Source of the DNA: JACDBE01 sp051002015
GTDB taxonomy: Bacteria; Actinomycetota; Acidimicrobiia; Spongiisociales; UBA5794
DNA: 64,000 bases
Direction: 5' to 3'
NCBI GenBank assembly: GCA_051002015.1
Contig: JBPCMS010000003.1
Coordinates: forward strand, 1 to 64,000
In this document: piece by piece, positions 16,624 through 25,877 of the stretch
Position numbering within the stretch: position 1 is the stretch's first letter
How the letters are laid out: every line of letters starts with the position of its first letter
Notes under the pieces: generated by a model
Seen by the model: the letters and a program-made list of their open reading frames with translations, nothing else
Database searches by the model: none
What the model was told of the DNA's origin: nothing
Made by a program: the position numbers and the translations under genes

Positions 16624-19253
16624 TGCCAAGCAAGCTCGTCATCGTCGAGTCGCCCGCCAAGGCCCGCACCATTGCCGGTTACCTCGGCAAGGGCTTTGTC
16701 GTGGAGTCGTCGATCGGGCATATCCGGGACCTCCCCGGCTCGGCATCCGACATCCCCGCCGCCTTCAAGGGTGAGCCGTGGGCCCGGCTCGGGGTCGACG
16801 TGGAGAACGACTTCAAGCCGCTCTACGTGGTTCCCGCCGACAAGAAGAAGCAGGTCACCAAGCTCAAGCAGCTCCTCAAGGACGCAGATGAGGTGTACCT
16901 CGCCACCGACGAGGACCGCGAGGGGGAGTCGATCGCCTGGCATCTGCTCGAGGTGCTCAACCCGAAGCAGCCGGTCCACCGCATGGTGTTCCACGAGATC
17001 ACCCCCGGTGCCATCCACGAGGCGCTGGAGCATCCCCGCCAGCTCGACCGACGCCTGGTGGACGCCCAGGAGGCGCGGCGCATCCTCGACCGGCTCTACG
17101 GATACGAGGTGTCCCCGGTGCTGTGGCGCAAGGTGCGCCAGGGGCTCTCCGCCGGCCGGGTCCAGTCCCCCGCCACCAGGATCATCGTCGACCGGGAGCG
17201 GGAGCGGATGGCCTTCGTCAGCGCCTCGTACTGGGGGCTGACCGGGACCTTCACCGTCGGGGACGACCCCACCTCCTTCGAGGCGGCGCTGGCCACCATC
17301 GACGGCGCGCGGGTGGCAACCGGTAAGGACTTCGCCGACGACGGGTCGGCCAAGACCAGGAAGACGTCGCGGCTGGTGCTCGACGAGGCGGCCGCCACCG
17401 GGTTGGCCGACGGCCTCCGGGACGCGGACTTCACCGTCGCCTCGGTGGAGGCCAAGCCGTACACCAGACGGCCATACCCGCCGTTCCGCACCTCGACGCT
17501 GCAGCAGGAGGCGAACCGCAAGCTCCGCTTCGCCGCTCGCCGGGCGATGTCTGCGGCGCAGCGGCTCTACGAGGCCGGGTACATCACCTACATGCGCACC
17601 GACTCGATCACGCTGTCGACCTCCGCCATCGAGGCCGCCCGCAGCCTGGTCGCCGACCGCTACGGGCCGTCGTACCTCCCGGACAAGCCGCGGGTGTACA
17701 CCAGCACCGTCAGGAACGCCCAGGAGGCGCACGAGGCCATCCGCCCCGCCGGCGACCGTTTCACCGATCCCGACTCCGTGGCCGGGGCCGTTGGACCGGG
17801 TTCGGACGAGGCGAGGCTGTACGATCTGATCTGGAAGCGGACCGTGGCCTCGCAGATGAGGGACGCCAAGGGGGAGAGCATCGCCGCCCGGCTGGCGGCC
17901 ACCACCGCCGACGGTCGCCGCATCGAGTTCGCCGCCTCGGGGCTGGCCATCACCTTCCCCGGGTTCCTCCGTGCCTACGTCGAGGGGCGGGACGACCCCA
18001 ACGCCGCTCTCGACGACCAGGAACGGCCGCTCCCCCCGATGCGCACCGGCGACCCCGCCTCCGCCGTCGCCATCGCCGCCGAGGGCCACGAGACCAAGCC
18101 GCCCGTCCGCTACACCGAGGCCTCTCTGGTCAAGCGGCTCGAGGACCTCGGGATCGGGCGGCCGTCGACTTACGCCTCGATCATCTCCACCATCCAGGAC
18201 CGGGGCTACGTCTTCAAGAAGGGGACGGCCCTGGTCCCCACCTTCACCGCCTTTGCCACCGTCGGGCTGCTCGAGACCCACTTCGAGGACTTGGTCGACT
18301 ACGCCTTCACCGCCCGCATGGAGGACGACCTCGACGACATCGCCGGCGGCGACAAGGAGGCGATCCCCTGGCTCAAGCGGTTCTACTTCGGCAACGGCCA
18401 CAAGGGACTCCACGACCTGGTGCAGGGCAACCTCGACGCCATCGACCCCCGGCTGGTCAACGCCATCCCCATCGGTGTCGACGAGAACGGGGAGCCGGTG
18501 GTGGCCAGGGTGGGCCGGTACGGCCCCTACCTGAAGCGGGGAGACGACTCGGCCAGCATTCCCGAGGACCTGGCCCCGGACGAGCTGACCATCGAGCGTG
18601 CGGTCGAGCTGCTCTCGATGCCTTCAGGAGACCGGGAGCTGGGCCACGACCCCGACACCGGCGAGGTGGTGACGCTCCGCCACGGGCGCTACGGCCCGTA
18701 CGTCCAGCTCGGCGACGCCGATCCGGACGCCAAGCCGAAGCAGACCCCGAAGCGGTCGTCGCTTTTCAGGTCCATGGCGGCCGAGGCGCTGAGCCTCGAC
18801 GAGGCCCTGATGCTGCTCCGCATCCCGAGGGTTGTCGGCGAGCACCCCGACGGGGGCGAGGTCACCGCCCTCAACGGCCGCTACGGCCCGTATCTCCAGT
18901 GGGGAAAGGAGACCCGCAGCCTGGAGACCGAGAATGAGCTGCTCACCATCACGCTGGAGGACGCCGTGGCCAAGCTGGCCGCCCCCAAGCAGCGGGGCCG
19001 CCGGACGGCCGCCTCGTTGCGCCAGCTCGGCGCCGCCCCGGACGGGAAGACCATCCACGTCAGGGAGGGCAGGTTCGGACCGTACGTGACCGACGGCGAG
19101 ATCAACGCATCGCTGCGGGTGGCGGACACGGTTGAGGGCATCACCCTGGAGCGCGCCGTAGAGCTGATCGAGGAGCGCAGGGCCAAGGGCCCGGCGGAAC
19201 CGAGGACCGCGGCCAAGCCTCGGCGCAAGAAGCCGGCGAGCCGGAAGAAGTGA
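16623..19253 (+). CDS. topA: DNA topoisomerase I (type IA)
   Basis: This 876-residue enzyme relaxes negative supercoils. The TOPRIM domain opens with LVIVESPAKARTIAGYLG and holds the acidic ATDEDREGE triad. The active-site tyrosine is in YITYMRTDS. The C-terminus lacks zinc fingers and instead has a series of Topo_C repeats marked by RYGPY or RFGPY (NGRYGPYL, EGRFGPYV and others), as in mycobacterial TopA. It ends in a basic tail (KPRRKKPASRKK) suited to DNA binding. Expression is coupled to the small upstream gene. Confidence 0.97.
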   Translation: MPSKLVIVESPAKARTIAGYLGKGFVVESSIGHIRDLPGSASDIPAAFKGEPWARLGVDVENDFKPLYVVPADKKKQVTKLKQLLKDADEVYLATDEDREGESIAWHLLEVLNPKQPVHRMVFHEITPGAIHEALEHPRQLDRRLVDAQEARRILDRLYGYEVSPVLWRKVRQGLSAGRVQSPATRIIVDRERERMAFVSASYWGLTGTFTVGDDPTSFEAALATIDGARVATGKDFADDGSAKTRKTSRLVLDEAAATGLADGLRDADFTVASVEAKPYTRRPYPPFRTSTLQQEANRKLRFAARRAMSAAQRLYEAGYITYMRTDSITLSTSAIEAARSLVADRYGPSYLPDKPRVYTSTVRNAQEAHEAIRPAGDRFTDPDSVAGAVGPGSDEARLYDLIWKRTVASQMRDAKGESIAARLAATTADGRRIEFAASGLAITFPGFLRAYVEGRDDPNAALDDQERPLPPMRTGDPASAVAIAAEGHETKPPVRYTEASLVKRLEDLGIGRPSTYASIISTIQDRGYVFKKGTALVPTFTAFATVGLLETHFEDLVDYAFTARMEDDLDDIAGGDKEAIPWLKRFYFGNGHKGLHDLVQGNLDAIDPRLVNAIPIGVDENGEPVVARVGRYGPYLKRGDDSASIPEDLAPDELTIERAVELLSMPSGDRELGHDPDTGEVVTLRHGRYGPYVQLGDADPDAKPKQTPKRSSLFRSMAAEALSLDEALMLLRIPRVVGEHPDGGEVTALNGRYGPYLQWGKETRSLETENELLTITLEDAVAKLAAPKQRGRRTAASLRQLGAAPDGKTIHVREGRFGPYVTDGEINASLRVADTVEGITLERAVELIEERRAKGPAEPRTAAKPRRKKPASRKK

Positions 19254-19295
19254 CGTCCGGTGCCGCCGCGGAAACGCCTCCGCCGCGCCCGCTCC

Positions 19296-19301
19296 TAACC
19301 T
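19296..19301 (+). promoter_or_regulatory. -10 element of the MFS-tmk-holB operon
   Basis: TAACCT ends 6 nt before the ATG at 19308 without a ribosome site, typical of a leaderless operon head. Confidence 0.45.
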
Positions 19302-19307
19302 GACCCG

Positions 19308-20702
19308 ATGACCGACCTCGCCCCGAGATCGGGTATCTCGATGATCAGGTCGGGACTGTTCGCCCGCTTCTGGTGGGCCAGCCTGGTGTCCAGCACCGGC
19401 GACTGGATCACGATGTTCGCCACCATCGCCCTGGGCAACGCCATCGCCGGCGAGGTCGGGGTCCTGCTCGCCCTGCTGTCGAGGATCCTCCCCGGGCTCG
19501 TCTTCGGACCGGTGGTCGGGGTGCTCACCGACCGGTTCGACCGGCGCAAGCTGGTGGTGATCTCGGACATCGGCCGCGGTCTGCTGGTTCCCGCCCTGCT
19601 CTTCGCCACCACCCTGCCCATCCTGGTCGTGGTCAACTTCGGGCTGGAGATGCTGAGCCTGCTCGGCCAGGCTCCGCGCAACGCCATGATCCCCCGGCTG
19701 GTGGCGCCGGAGGGGCTGGTCGCCGCCAACAGCCTGAACCTCGGCTCGACCTTCGGGACCATCCCGGTTGGCGCCGGGCTCAGCTGGGCCCTCGGCTCTC
19801 TGCCCTCCTTCACCCTCGGTGGCCTGATCCCCGCCACCAACGCAGGGCTCACCTTCGCCTTCGCCTTCGACGCCCTCACCTTCTTCGCTTCTGCGGCCTT
19901 GATCTGGTCGCTTCCCGCCATCCGCTCCCGGGCCGCCGATCCCGACGTGGACGGGGTGAAGCGGAAGGCGTTCGACGAGTTCAAGGAGGGGATGAAGTTC
20001 TTCTGGGCCCGCAAGTCGGTGCGGCGGGTGATCGTGGGGATGACGGCGGCGCTGATGGGCGGAGGTCTGATGATCGTGGTCGGTAGCCCCTTCGTCGATC
20101 GGGTGCTGGATGCCGACGCCACCGGGTTCTTCGCCATCCTCACCGTTGCGGGTCTCGGCGCCGGGCTGGCCATCGCCTGGATGACCCTGTACGAGACCAG
20201 GCTGGTCCGCCGCGACCTGGTCTTCTCCCTGTCGCTGATCGCATGCGGTGGCGGGCTCGTCGCCACCGCTTTCACCTCGACGGTGTTCGGGGCCGCCGCC
20301 TGGATGGGGGTGTTCGGGTTCGGAGCAGGGGCGGCGTACGTCATGGGGTTCACCCACATCCAGGAGCAGGTCGACGACGAGATGCGGGGCAGGGTGTTCG
20401 CCACCCTGTTCACCCTGATGCGGGTAGGCCTATTCGTGTCGATGGCGCTGGCCCCGTCGCTCGACCTCCTCCTCGACCGCAACGGGCTCGGTCTGCTCGC
20501 CGCCCCCAAGCGGGGGGTGTTGTTCGTCGGCGGGCTGCTCATCATCACCTCCGGGTCGGCCACGCTGTGGAGCCTGCGCGACTCCTTCGGCAAGCCCCGG
20601 TTCGGGTCGGAGGCCCGCGACATCCTGGCGGAGGCGGTCAAGGCCCGCCGCGGCTCCGGCGCCGGACCCGGTGAGGCGGCCGATGGCGAGGAGGAGGCGT
20701 GA
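19308..20702 (+). CDS. MFS transporter (MFS_3 family)
   Basis: This 464-residue, about 12-helix exporter has motif A GVLTDRFDRRKLVVISDIG. It is similar in layout to the MFS protein at 1418-2896 and may be a distant paralogue. Its stop overlaps the tmk start by 4 nt, so an exporter heads an operon with thymidylate kinase, polymerase delta-prime subunit and an acyltransferase. The functional link is unclear. The C-terminus is a short Gly/Glu-rich cytoplasmic tail. Confidence 0.84.
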   Translation: MTDLAPRSGISMIRSGLFARFWWASLVSSTGDWITMFATIALGNAIAGEVGVLLALLSRILPGLVFGPVVGVLTDRFDRRKLVVISDIGRGLLVPALLFATTLPILVVVNFGLEMLSLLGQAPRNAMIPRLVAPEGLVAANSLNLGSTFGTIPVGAGLSWALGSLPSFTLGGLIPATNAGLTFAFAFDALTFFASAALIWSLPAIRSRAADPDVDGVKRKAFDEFKEGMKFFWARKSVRRVIVGMTAALMGGGLMIVVGSPFVDRVLDADATGFFAILTVAGLGAGLAIAWMTLYETRLVRRDLVFSLSLIACGGGLVATAFTSTVFGAAAWMGVFGFGAGAAYVMGFTHIQEQVDDEMRGRVFATLFTLMRVGLFVSMALAPSLDLLLDRNGLGLLAAPKRGVLFVGGLLIITSGSATLWSLRDSFGKPRFGSEARDILAEAVKARRGSGAGPGEAADGEEEA

Positions 20703-21322
20703 CCGGGCACTACGCCGCCCTGGAGGGGATCGAGGGCGCAGGCAAGTCCACCGTCGCCGCCGGCGTCGCCTCGGTGCTCCAGTCCCGCGGCCATGCCGTG
20801 GTCCCGGTGCGCGAGCCCGGGGGGACCAGGACCGGGGAGCGGATCCGGCGGATCCTGCTCGAGCCCGGCGGCGAGTTGTCGCCGTGGTCGGAGGCCATGC
20901 TGTTCGCCGCCGCCCGCGCCCAGCTCGCCGAATCGGTGATCCGCCCCGCCCTGGCCGCAGGGTCGTGGGTGATCGGGGATCGGTCGGTGTACTCGTCGCT
21001 GGCATACCAGGGCGTGGGACGCGGCCTCGGGGTGGAGACGGTCAGGACGGTCAACGCCGCAGGGCTGGCCGGGGTGTGGCCCGAGCTGGTGATCCTGCTC
21101 AGGGTCGATCCCGATGTGGGGCTGGAGCGTCAGGCGGTCTCCGACCGCATCGGCGGCGAGGGTATGGATCTGCAGCGGCGGGTGGCGGACGGATTCGACC
21201 TGCTTGCCGCCGCCGAGCCCGACCGTTTCCTCGTGGTCGATGCCGCCGCTCCGCTCGAGATGGTCGTCGATCACGTGGTCGCCGTGCTGGAGGAGTCGTG
21301 GACGACGTCTTCGCCGGTGTGA
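20699..21322 (+). CDS. tmk: thymidylate kinase
   Basis: This 207-residue kinase converts dTMP to dTDP. The P-loop is EGIEGAGKST, followed by the REPGGTRTGERIR motif and the DRSVYSSLAYQG (DRY-like) substrate motif. Length matches the family (200-215). The GTG start is preceded by GAGGAGG and overlaps the MFS stop. Its 3' end overlaps holB by 25 nt, the common tmk-holB pairing. Confidence 0.93.
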   Translation: MTGHYAALEGIEGAGKSTVAAGVASVLQSRGHAVVPVREPGGTRTGERIRRILLEPGGELSPWSEAMLFAAARAQLAESVIRPALAAGSWVIGDRSVYSSLAYQGVGRGLGVETVRTVNAAGLAGVWPELVILLRVDPDVGLERQAVSDRIGGEGMDLQRRVADGFDLLAAAEPDRFLVVDAAAPLEMVVDHVVAVLEESWTTSSPV

Positions 21323-22344
21323 TCGGCCACGGGCCGGTGGTGGCCATGCTCCGCCAGGAACTGGCTCGCCCCGCCCAGGCATACCTGTTCGTCGGGCCTG
21401 CCGGGGTGGGCAAGGCCACGGTGGCAAGGCGGTTCGCCGCCGCCCTCCTCGCCGACGACCCCGACGTCCGAGCCAGGGTCGTGGCCGGGAACCATCCCGA
21501 TCTGGTGGTGGTCGAGCCCGAGGGAAAGGCATCGGTCACCGTCGATCAGGCCCGGCACACGGTGGCGCAGGCGAGCCTGGCGCCCATGGTCGCCGCCCGC
21601 AAGGTCTTCCTGTTCGAGGAGGGCGGGATGATGAACGACGAGGCGGCCAACACCCTGCTCAAGACCCTCGAGGAGCCGACGGCGTCGACCATCTTCATCA
21701 TCGTGGTCGATGCGGGCGACGAGCTGCCCCTTACGATCGCAAGCCGCTGCCGGCCCGTGGTGTTCGGACGGGCGGCGGACACCGAGGTCATCGAGGGGCT
21801 GACCGCCGCCGGGGTCGACCCCGAGCAGGCGGAGCGGTCGGCCCTCATCGCCGGGGGGAGACCCGGTCTCGCTCTGACCATGGCCACCCGCCCCGAGGTC
21901 GCCGAGTACCGCCGGGTTTGGCTGTCGATCCCGGAGCGGCTGACCGGTGAGCCGGGTGACGCCTACCTGCTGGCCGACGAGGTGGAGCGGGCCACCAAGC
22001 CGCTGCTCACCGCGGTCACCGCGGCCTCGGCGGCGGCAGCGGACGAAGCCATGGGGAGACGGGGCGAGGAGCGGGCGGAGCGCCAGGCGAAGCGGGCGAG
22101 CGCCGCCCTGCACGTGTCCGGTCTCGAGATCCTGGCCGGGTTCTACCGGGACGTCGCCGCCGCCCAGCTCGGGGCCCCGGTGCGCAACCCGGACATCGAG
22201 GCCACATCGCTGACACTGCTCTCCCCGGCCGCCGCCGTCGCCGCCGCCGAGCGGGTGCTGGAGACCATCGAGGCGCTGGAGTCCAACCAACGTTCCACCC
22301 TCGCCTTCGCAAACCTGTTCTCCGATCTCGGTGCGCCCCGCTGA
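21298..22344 (+). CDS. holB: DNA polymerase III delta-prime subunit
   Basis: This 348-residue AAA+ clamp-loader subunit starts IGHGPVVAMLRQELARP and carries a degenerate P-loop VGPAGVGKAT. It also has the HPDLVVVEPEG segment, LLKTLEEPTASTIF and the SRC arginine-finger motif in IASRCRPVVF. Delta-prime contributes the SRC finger but usually does not hydrolyse ATP. GTG start with GGAGG 4 nt upstream. It sits between tmk and the acyltransferase with overlaps on both sides. Confidence 0.92.
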   Translation: MDDVFAGVIGHGPVVAMLRQELARPAQAYLFVGPAGVGKATVARRFAAALLADDPDVRARVVAGNHPDLVVVEPEGKASVTVDQARHTVAQASLAPMVAARKVFLFEEGGMMNDEAANTLLKTLEEPTASTIFIIVVDAGDELPLTIASRCRPVVFGRAADTEVIEGLTAAGVDPEQAERSALIAGGRPGLALTMATRPEVAEYRRVWLSIPERLTGEPGDAYLLADEVERATKPLLTAVTAASAAAADEAMGRRGEERAERQAKRASAALHVSGLEILAGFYRDVAAAQLGAPVRNPDIEATSLTLLSPAAAVAAAERVLETIEALESNQRSTLAFANLFSDLGAPR

Positions 22345-22999
22345 CCGCCGCCCTCCCCCGGGCATGCGGGCATTCGTCGCCACGATCCGCCACCCGATCG
22401 GGTGGCAGGCCCGTCTGCTCTGGGACCTCGAGATCGTGGGAAGGGAGCACCTGCCGGCCGGCGCCCACGTGGTCGCCGCCAACCATCAGTCGTTGATCGA
22501 CCCGGTGCTGGTGACGTTGGTGGAACGGGGCAACGTGCGTTATCTGGCAGCCGCCGAGCTGTTCGACAAGCACCCGCTGTTCGATCGGCTCATCTCGTTC
22601 TTCGGCGCCATACCCACCCACAAGGATCGGCCGGTGATCGCCGCCGTTCGCGCCGCCATGGCCGAGCTGGAGACGGGGCGTCCGATCGGGGTATTCCCCG
22701 AGGGGCGGAGGGTCACCCACTGGGGGGAGGAGCCGCCGCAGCGGGGGGCCGCCTGGCTGGCGCTCCATGCCGGGGTGCCGCTGGTGCCGGTCGCCATCGC
22801 CGGCGCAGACGGCACGCTCTCGCACCGCAATCCCCGGTTCAACCGGAGCACCGTCCGCATCTGGGTCCAGCCCGCCATCGACCCTAAGGCGTATCTCGAC
22901 CACGCCGACCCGGTCGATGCCATCGGCAGGGCATGGGTGGCGTCCATCGGGGAGCGGCTCGACCCCTGGTCGGACCACCCGCTTGTTGGCGAGCTTTGA
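22331..22999 (+). CDS. lysophospholipid (1-acylglycerol-3-phosphate) acyltransferase-like protein
   Basis: This 222-residue PlsC-fold enzyme has motif I NHQSLID (NHx4D), motif II-like GAIPTHKDR and motif III FPEGRR, with motif IV VPLVPVAI. It transfers acyl groups to glycerol-phosphate lipids at the membrane. The GTG start overlaps holB by 14 nt. ATG 22364 is an equally plausible start, since neither has a ribosome site. It is the last gene before the hairpin at 22994-23036. Confidence 0.85.
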   Translation: MRPADRRPPPGMRAFVATIRHPIGWQARLLWDLEIVGREHLPAGAHVVAANHQSLIDPVLVTLVERGNVRYLAAAELFDKHPLFDRLISFFGAIPTHKDRPVIAAVRAAMAELETGRPIGVFPEGRRVTHWGEEPPQRGAAWLALHAGVPLVPVAIAGADGTLSHRNPRFNRSTVRIWVQPAIDPKAYLDHADPVDAIGRAWVASIGERLDPWSDHPLVGEL

Positions 23000-23036
23000 G
23001 CGCCTCACACCGCCAGGCGATGTCACTCGCTCAAAG
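22994..23036 (+). terminator. hairpin at the end of the tmk-holB-acyltransferase operon
   Basis: CTTTGAGCG (22994-23002) pairs perfectly with CGCTCAAAG (23028-23036) around a 25-nt loop. The stem contains the stop codon of the acyltransferase gene and is followed by TTTG, so it may end or protect the transcript. Confidence 0.45.
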
Positions 23037-23097
23037 TTTGGGCTGCGGGTGAGCGAGGATGCCGGGTAGGGTCCGACGGGCACGGGAGGAGCGCCGG

Positions 23098-23997
23098 TTG
23101 CGGGTGATGGTGAGCGGCTCGAGCGGTCTGCTGGGCACCGCCCTGCGCTCCCACCTGGCCGCCACCGGTCACGGGGTGGTCCCGCTGGTGCGCCGCCCCG
23201 CAGGCGAAGGGGAGCGGCGCTGGGATCCGGACGGCGGCACCGTCGACCCGGCCGTGTTCGACGGGATCGACGCCGTGGTCAACCTCAACGGGGTCGGGAT
23301 CGGCGACCGCCGCCTCACCCCGGGGAGGAAGCGGGCGATCCTCGAGAGCAGGGTCGGGACGACCACGCTGCTCGCCGCCGGTATGGCCGGTCGGCCGGAA
23401 CGCCCTGCCGTGTTCGTGTCCCAATCGGCGATCGGCTACTACGGCGATGCGGGCGACGCCGTCCTCACCGAGTCCTCCCCACCGGGCACCGACTTCGTCG
23501 CCGACGTGGTGCGGCAGTGGGAGGAGGCGTCCCGACCGGCCGCCGCCGCCGGGGTGCGCACCGTCACCACCAGGACCGGGTTGGTGCTCACCGGGAAGGG
23601 CGGGCTGATGGGCAGGCTCCTCCTCCCGTTCCGGCTCGGGATCGGGGGCAGGCTCGGCTCGGGTGGGCAGTGGTGGTCGTGGGTCACCATCGACGACTGG
23701 GTGCGGGCGGTCTCCCACCTCCTGGCGAGTGATGTGGAGGGCCCGGTCAACGTGACCGCACCGAAACCGGTCACCAACGCCGAGTTCACCGCGGCGCTGG
23801 GAAGGAAGCTGCACCGCCCGACTGCGATCCCGCTGCCGCGGTGGGCCCTGGGCGTCGTCCTCGGCTTCGAGCGGGCGGACTCGCTCGTCTTCAGCTCGGC
23901 CCGGGTGATCCCCGCCCGGCTGACCGCCGACGGCTTCGGGTTCACCCACCCCGACATCGACACCGCCCTGGGCGCCGTCCTCAAGCGATTTTCTTAG
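23098..23997 (+). CDS. TIGR01777-family NAD(P)-binding epimerase (YfcH/SulA-like)
   Basis: This 299-residue extended-SDR protein has the glycine-rich loop MVSGSSGLLGTALRSHL, the family feature SQSAIGYYG in place of the usual YxxxK region, and the C-terminal DUF1731-like part with VLGFERADSLVFSSARVIP. Relatives are named epimerase YfcH or cell division inhibitor SulA without firm biochemical proof. The TTG start is chosen because GGAGGAG (23085-23091) lies 6 nt upstream. The GTG or ATG further 5' lacks this. Its stop TAG lies inside the first palindrome at 23990-24039. Confidence 0.83.
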   Translation: MRVMVSGSSGLLGTALRSHLAATGHGVVPLVRRPAGEGERRWDPDGGTVDPAVFDGIDAVVNLNGVGIGDRRLTPGRKRAILESRVGTTTLLAAGMAGRPERPAVFVSQSAIGYYGDAGDAVLTESSPPGTDFVADVVRQWEEASRPAAAAGVRTVTTRTGLVLTGKGGLMGRLLLPFRLGIGGRLGSGGQWWSWVTIDDWVRAVSHLLASDVEGPVNVTAPKPVTNAEFTAALGRKLHRPTAIPLPRWALGVVLGFERADSLVFSSARVIPARLTADGFGFTHPDIDTALGAVLKRFS

Positions 23998-24039
23998 GAC
24001 CCGTTCGCGTCACCTGTGACGCGTTCCGGTCCTAAGAAA
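23990..24039. repeat. palindromic element 1 (probable bidirectional terminator)
   Basis: Outer arms TTTCTTAGGACC and GGTCCTAAGAAA enclose inner arms CGCGTCAC and GTGACGCG with a 2-nt loop and a few mismatches between. The 5' arm supplies the stop codon of the epimerase gene. Its 3' half is identical over 27 nt to that of element 2, starting 62 nt away. Confidence 0.8.
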
Positions 24040-24052
24040 TCCTCGAACGACC

Positions 24053-24100
24053 TTCTTAGGATCGGAACGCGTCGTCTGTGACGCGTTCCGGTCCTAAGAA
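24053..24100. repeat. palindromic element 2
   Basis: A 21-bp inverted repeat (24053-24073 with 24080-24100) has one T-G pair and a 6-nt loop. It shares its complete 3' arm with element 1. It lies between two convergent genes, so it probably stops transcription from both sides. No further copy was seen in this window. Confidence 0.85.
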
Positions 24101-24109
24101 ATGAGCTCT

Positions 24110-24625
24110 TCAGACCGTCGACGCCCCGTCGATGGTCATGACCACCCCGGCGAGCACGGCGACGGCGCCGATCGACCGGATCAGCCAGGCGGTGACGGTG
24201 CTGGAGCCACCGTTCCTGGCCGCCCACCACCAGGTGGCGGCGGCGGCGGCGCCGACACACAGGGCGGCGATCCACCAGCCGGCGTCTGCCCCGCCGGCGG
24301 TGGCGGCGAAGACCGGGCCCGGCCCCAGCCCGGCGATCACTCCGCCGGTGATGCCGTCGCCCTCGACCGGCCGGGGCGGCCGTCGCAGCAGGTGGGCGGA
24401 GCCGGTGGCGGCCACGACGACACCGGAGGCGGTGCGGAAGGTGGGGGCGGACACCCCGAGCAGGTCGATCACCCGCTCGCCGAGCACGGCGAGCAGGATC
24501 CCGACCCCGGCGGCGATCCCGAGCCCGACCAGCCGGGGCCTGCTCGGCGTCCCCATGACCCCGGCCGCCGCCGGGGGATTCCAGGCGGCGAGCACGGCGA
24601 GGACGGTGACGAGGGGCTGGTTCAC
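24110..24625 (-). CDS. small integral membrane protein, MarC/NAAT-like
   Basis: This 171-residue protein has about five hydrophobic segments. It begins LVTVLAVLAAWNPPAAA, and a later segment reads LLGVSAPTFRTASGVVVA, which resembles the second half-repeat of MarC-family proteins. MarC proteins are putative transporters whose role is debated. The GTG start overlaps the stop of the toroid-fold gene by 4 nt, so the two are co-expressed. Assignment is tentative because the length is shorter than typical MarC (about 200). Confidence 0.55.
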   Translation of the reverse strand: MNQPLVTVLAVLAAWNPPAAAGVMGTPSRPRLVGLGIAAGVGILLAVLGERVIDLLGVSAPTFRTASGVVVAATGSAHLLRRPPRPVEGDGITGGVIAGLGPGPVFAATAGGADAGWWIAALCVGAAAAATWWWAARNGGSSTVTAWLIRSIGAVAVLAGVVMTIDGASTV

Positions 24626-25794
24626 GGTGCGCTCCTCGCCATCAGGGCCGCCGTCCACAGCATGGCGGAGGCGGCGTGCTGCTGGTCGTCCATCCTGGTG
24701 ATCCCGTCCCGGAACCAGGCCCCGGCCTCGGTCGGCCCCGCCGCGTCGCCGGTGGTCTGGGCGGCGGCGAGGCGGGCGGCACCGCACACCACCCGATCCG
24801 CCAGCGGGTCGGCCAGGTCGGCCAATCGGGGATCGACGGTGGCGAGCCGCTGCAGCATCGACGCCCCCTCGAGCACGGTCCCGAACCCGGCGCCGCGCGG
24901 CTCGGGGGGATGGGTGACGGTGCCGAACCCGCTCCGCTGCGAATCCCAACGGATGCCCACCCCGAACTGGCCGGACAACGCACGGGCGTAAGCGATGTGG
25001 TGGTCCTCCAGACCCCAGTCGCCCATCGCCTCCAGCGAGTACGCCGCCCACTGGTCGGGCCATGGCCTGGGGGAGAGCCCCTCCACCTCGTCCCGGCGGG
25101 TGCTCAGATAGTCGAGGGTGCGCCACGCCACCCGGTCGAACCCCTCGCCGGGGAACGTCTCGTGGAGCAGCGCCAACGCCCACAGCGCCTCGCCGGTTGC
25201 GTAGCGTGACCGGACCGCAGGATCGGGGGCCGCGGTGGCCCGGTCCCAGCCATCGAGCATCGACCCGTCCGCCAGCTGCTGGCCCGCCATGAACCGGCCC
25301 AGCTCGACGAGAAGACCGTCGTGGGTGATGTCGGCGGTGATGGCCCGCCGGTCGAGCAGCGACACCGCCAGCAGCGCCGCCGCCCCCAGCTTGAGGTCGG
25401 CACCGTCGTCACCCCAGGCGGAGGCGCCGTCTGCGGTTGCGACCACCCGGTCGAGCATCGAGCCGAGGGCGAGGTCGGCGGCGGCGAGGAGGCGGTCGGC
25501 GTCGGCAGGGTCGCCGTGGCGGGCCACCTGGTACAAAGACATGGTGGTGCCGGCGTGGCGAACCAGGTTGTAGCCGCCCGACCGGGCCCCGGTCGCCCGG
25601 TCGATCTCGTAGAGGAACGTCCCGTCGGAGCTCTGGTTCACCGCGATCCACTCGGCGGCGGCCCCCGCCGCGGCCAGCGCCCCGTCCGCGGCGAGCGGGG
25701 GGCACACCTCGGGGGCGGCCAGGGTGACCCGCAGCCCGGTGGCGACCAGCAGCCAGGTCAAGCCGAGGTTGATCGCCTTGCGCCGTTCGTTCAC
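24622..25794 (-). CDS. exported alpha/alpha-toroid-fold protein of unknown function
   Basis: This 390-residue protein has an N-terminal hydrophobic helix (LGLTWLLVATGLRVTLA) that looks like a signal anchor. The body consists of repeated helical hairpins with Trp, Gly and Asp at turns (AEWIAVNQSSDGTFLYE, GRFMAGQQLADGSML, PWPDQWAAYSLEAMGDWG). This pattern recalls six-hairpin glycosidases or the prenyltransferase/squalene-cyclase toroid, but I see no definite catalytic motif. GTG 25794 is preferred because a -10 element lies 7 nt upstream. Confidence 0.65.
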   Translation of the reverse strand: MNERRKAINLGLTWLLVATGLRVTLAAPEVCPPLAADGALAAAGAAAEWIAVNQSSDGTFLYEIDRATGARSGGYNLVRHAGTTMSLYQVARHGDPADADRLLAAADLALGSMLDRVVATADGASAWGDDGADLKLGAAALLAVSLLDRRAITADITHDGLLVELGRFMAGQQLADGSMLDGWDRATAAPDPAVRSRYATGEALWALALLHETFPGEGFDRVAWRTLDYLSTRRDEVEGLSPRPWPDQWAAYSLEAMGDWGLEDHHIAYARALSGQFGVGIRWDSQRSGFGTVTHPPEPRGAGFGTVLEGASMLQRLATVDPRLADLADPLADRVVCGAARLAAAQTTGDAAGPTEAGAWFRDGITRMDDQQHAASAMLWTAALMARSAP

Positions 25795-25801
25795 GGCGGT
25801 G

Positions 25802-25807
25802 ATCGTA
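25802..25807 (-). promoter_or_regulatory. -10 element of the toroid/MarC-like operon
   Basis: TACGAT on the minus strand ends 7 nt before the GTG at 25794, again the leaderless spacing. Confidence 0.4.
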
Positions 25808-25877
25808 CCGGGGACCCTCCCGTCGCCACGGCTGGCGTCGGGCCCGGCCAGCTGACCGCCGCGCCCGCAGCCGACGC

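Noticed and set aside
23990..24100. Possible CRISPR repeat pair
   Set aside because: Only two units, each a large palindrome with pairing arms, no spacer regularity and no cas genes. Terminator or REP-like element fits better.
24622..25794. Squalene/hopene cyclase
   Set aside because: Toroid-like repeats are present, but no DxDD catalytic motif or QW repeats were found.
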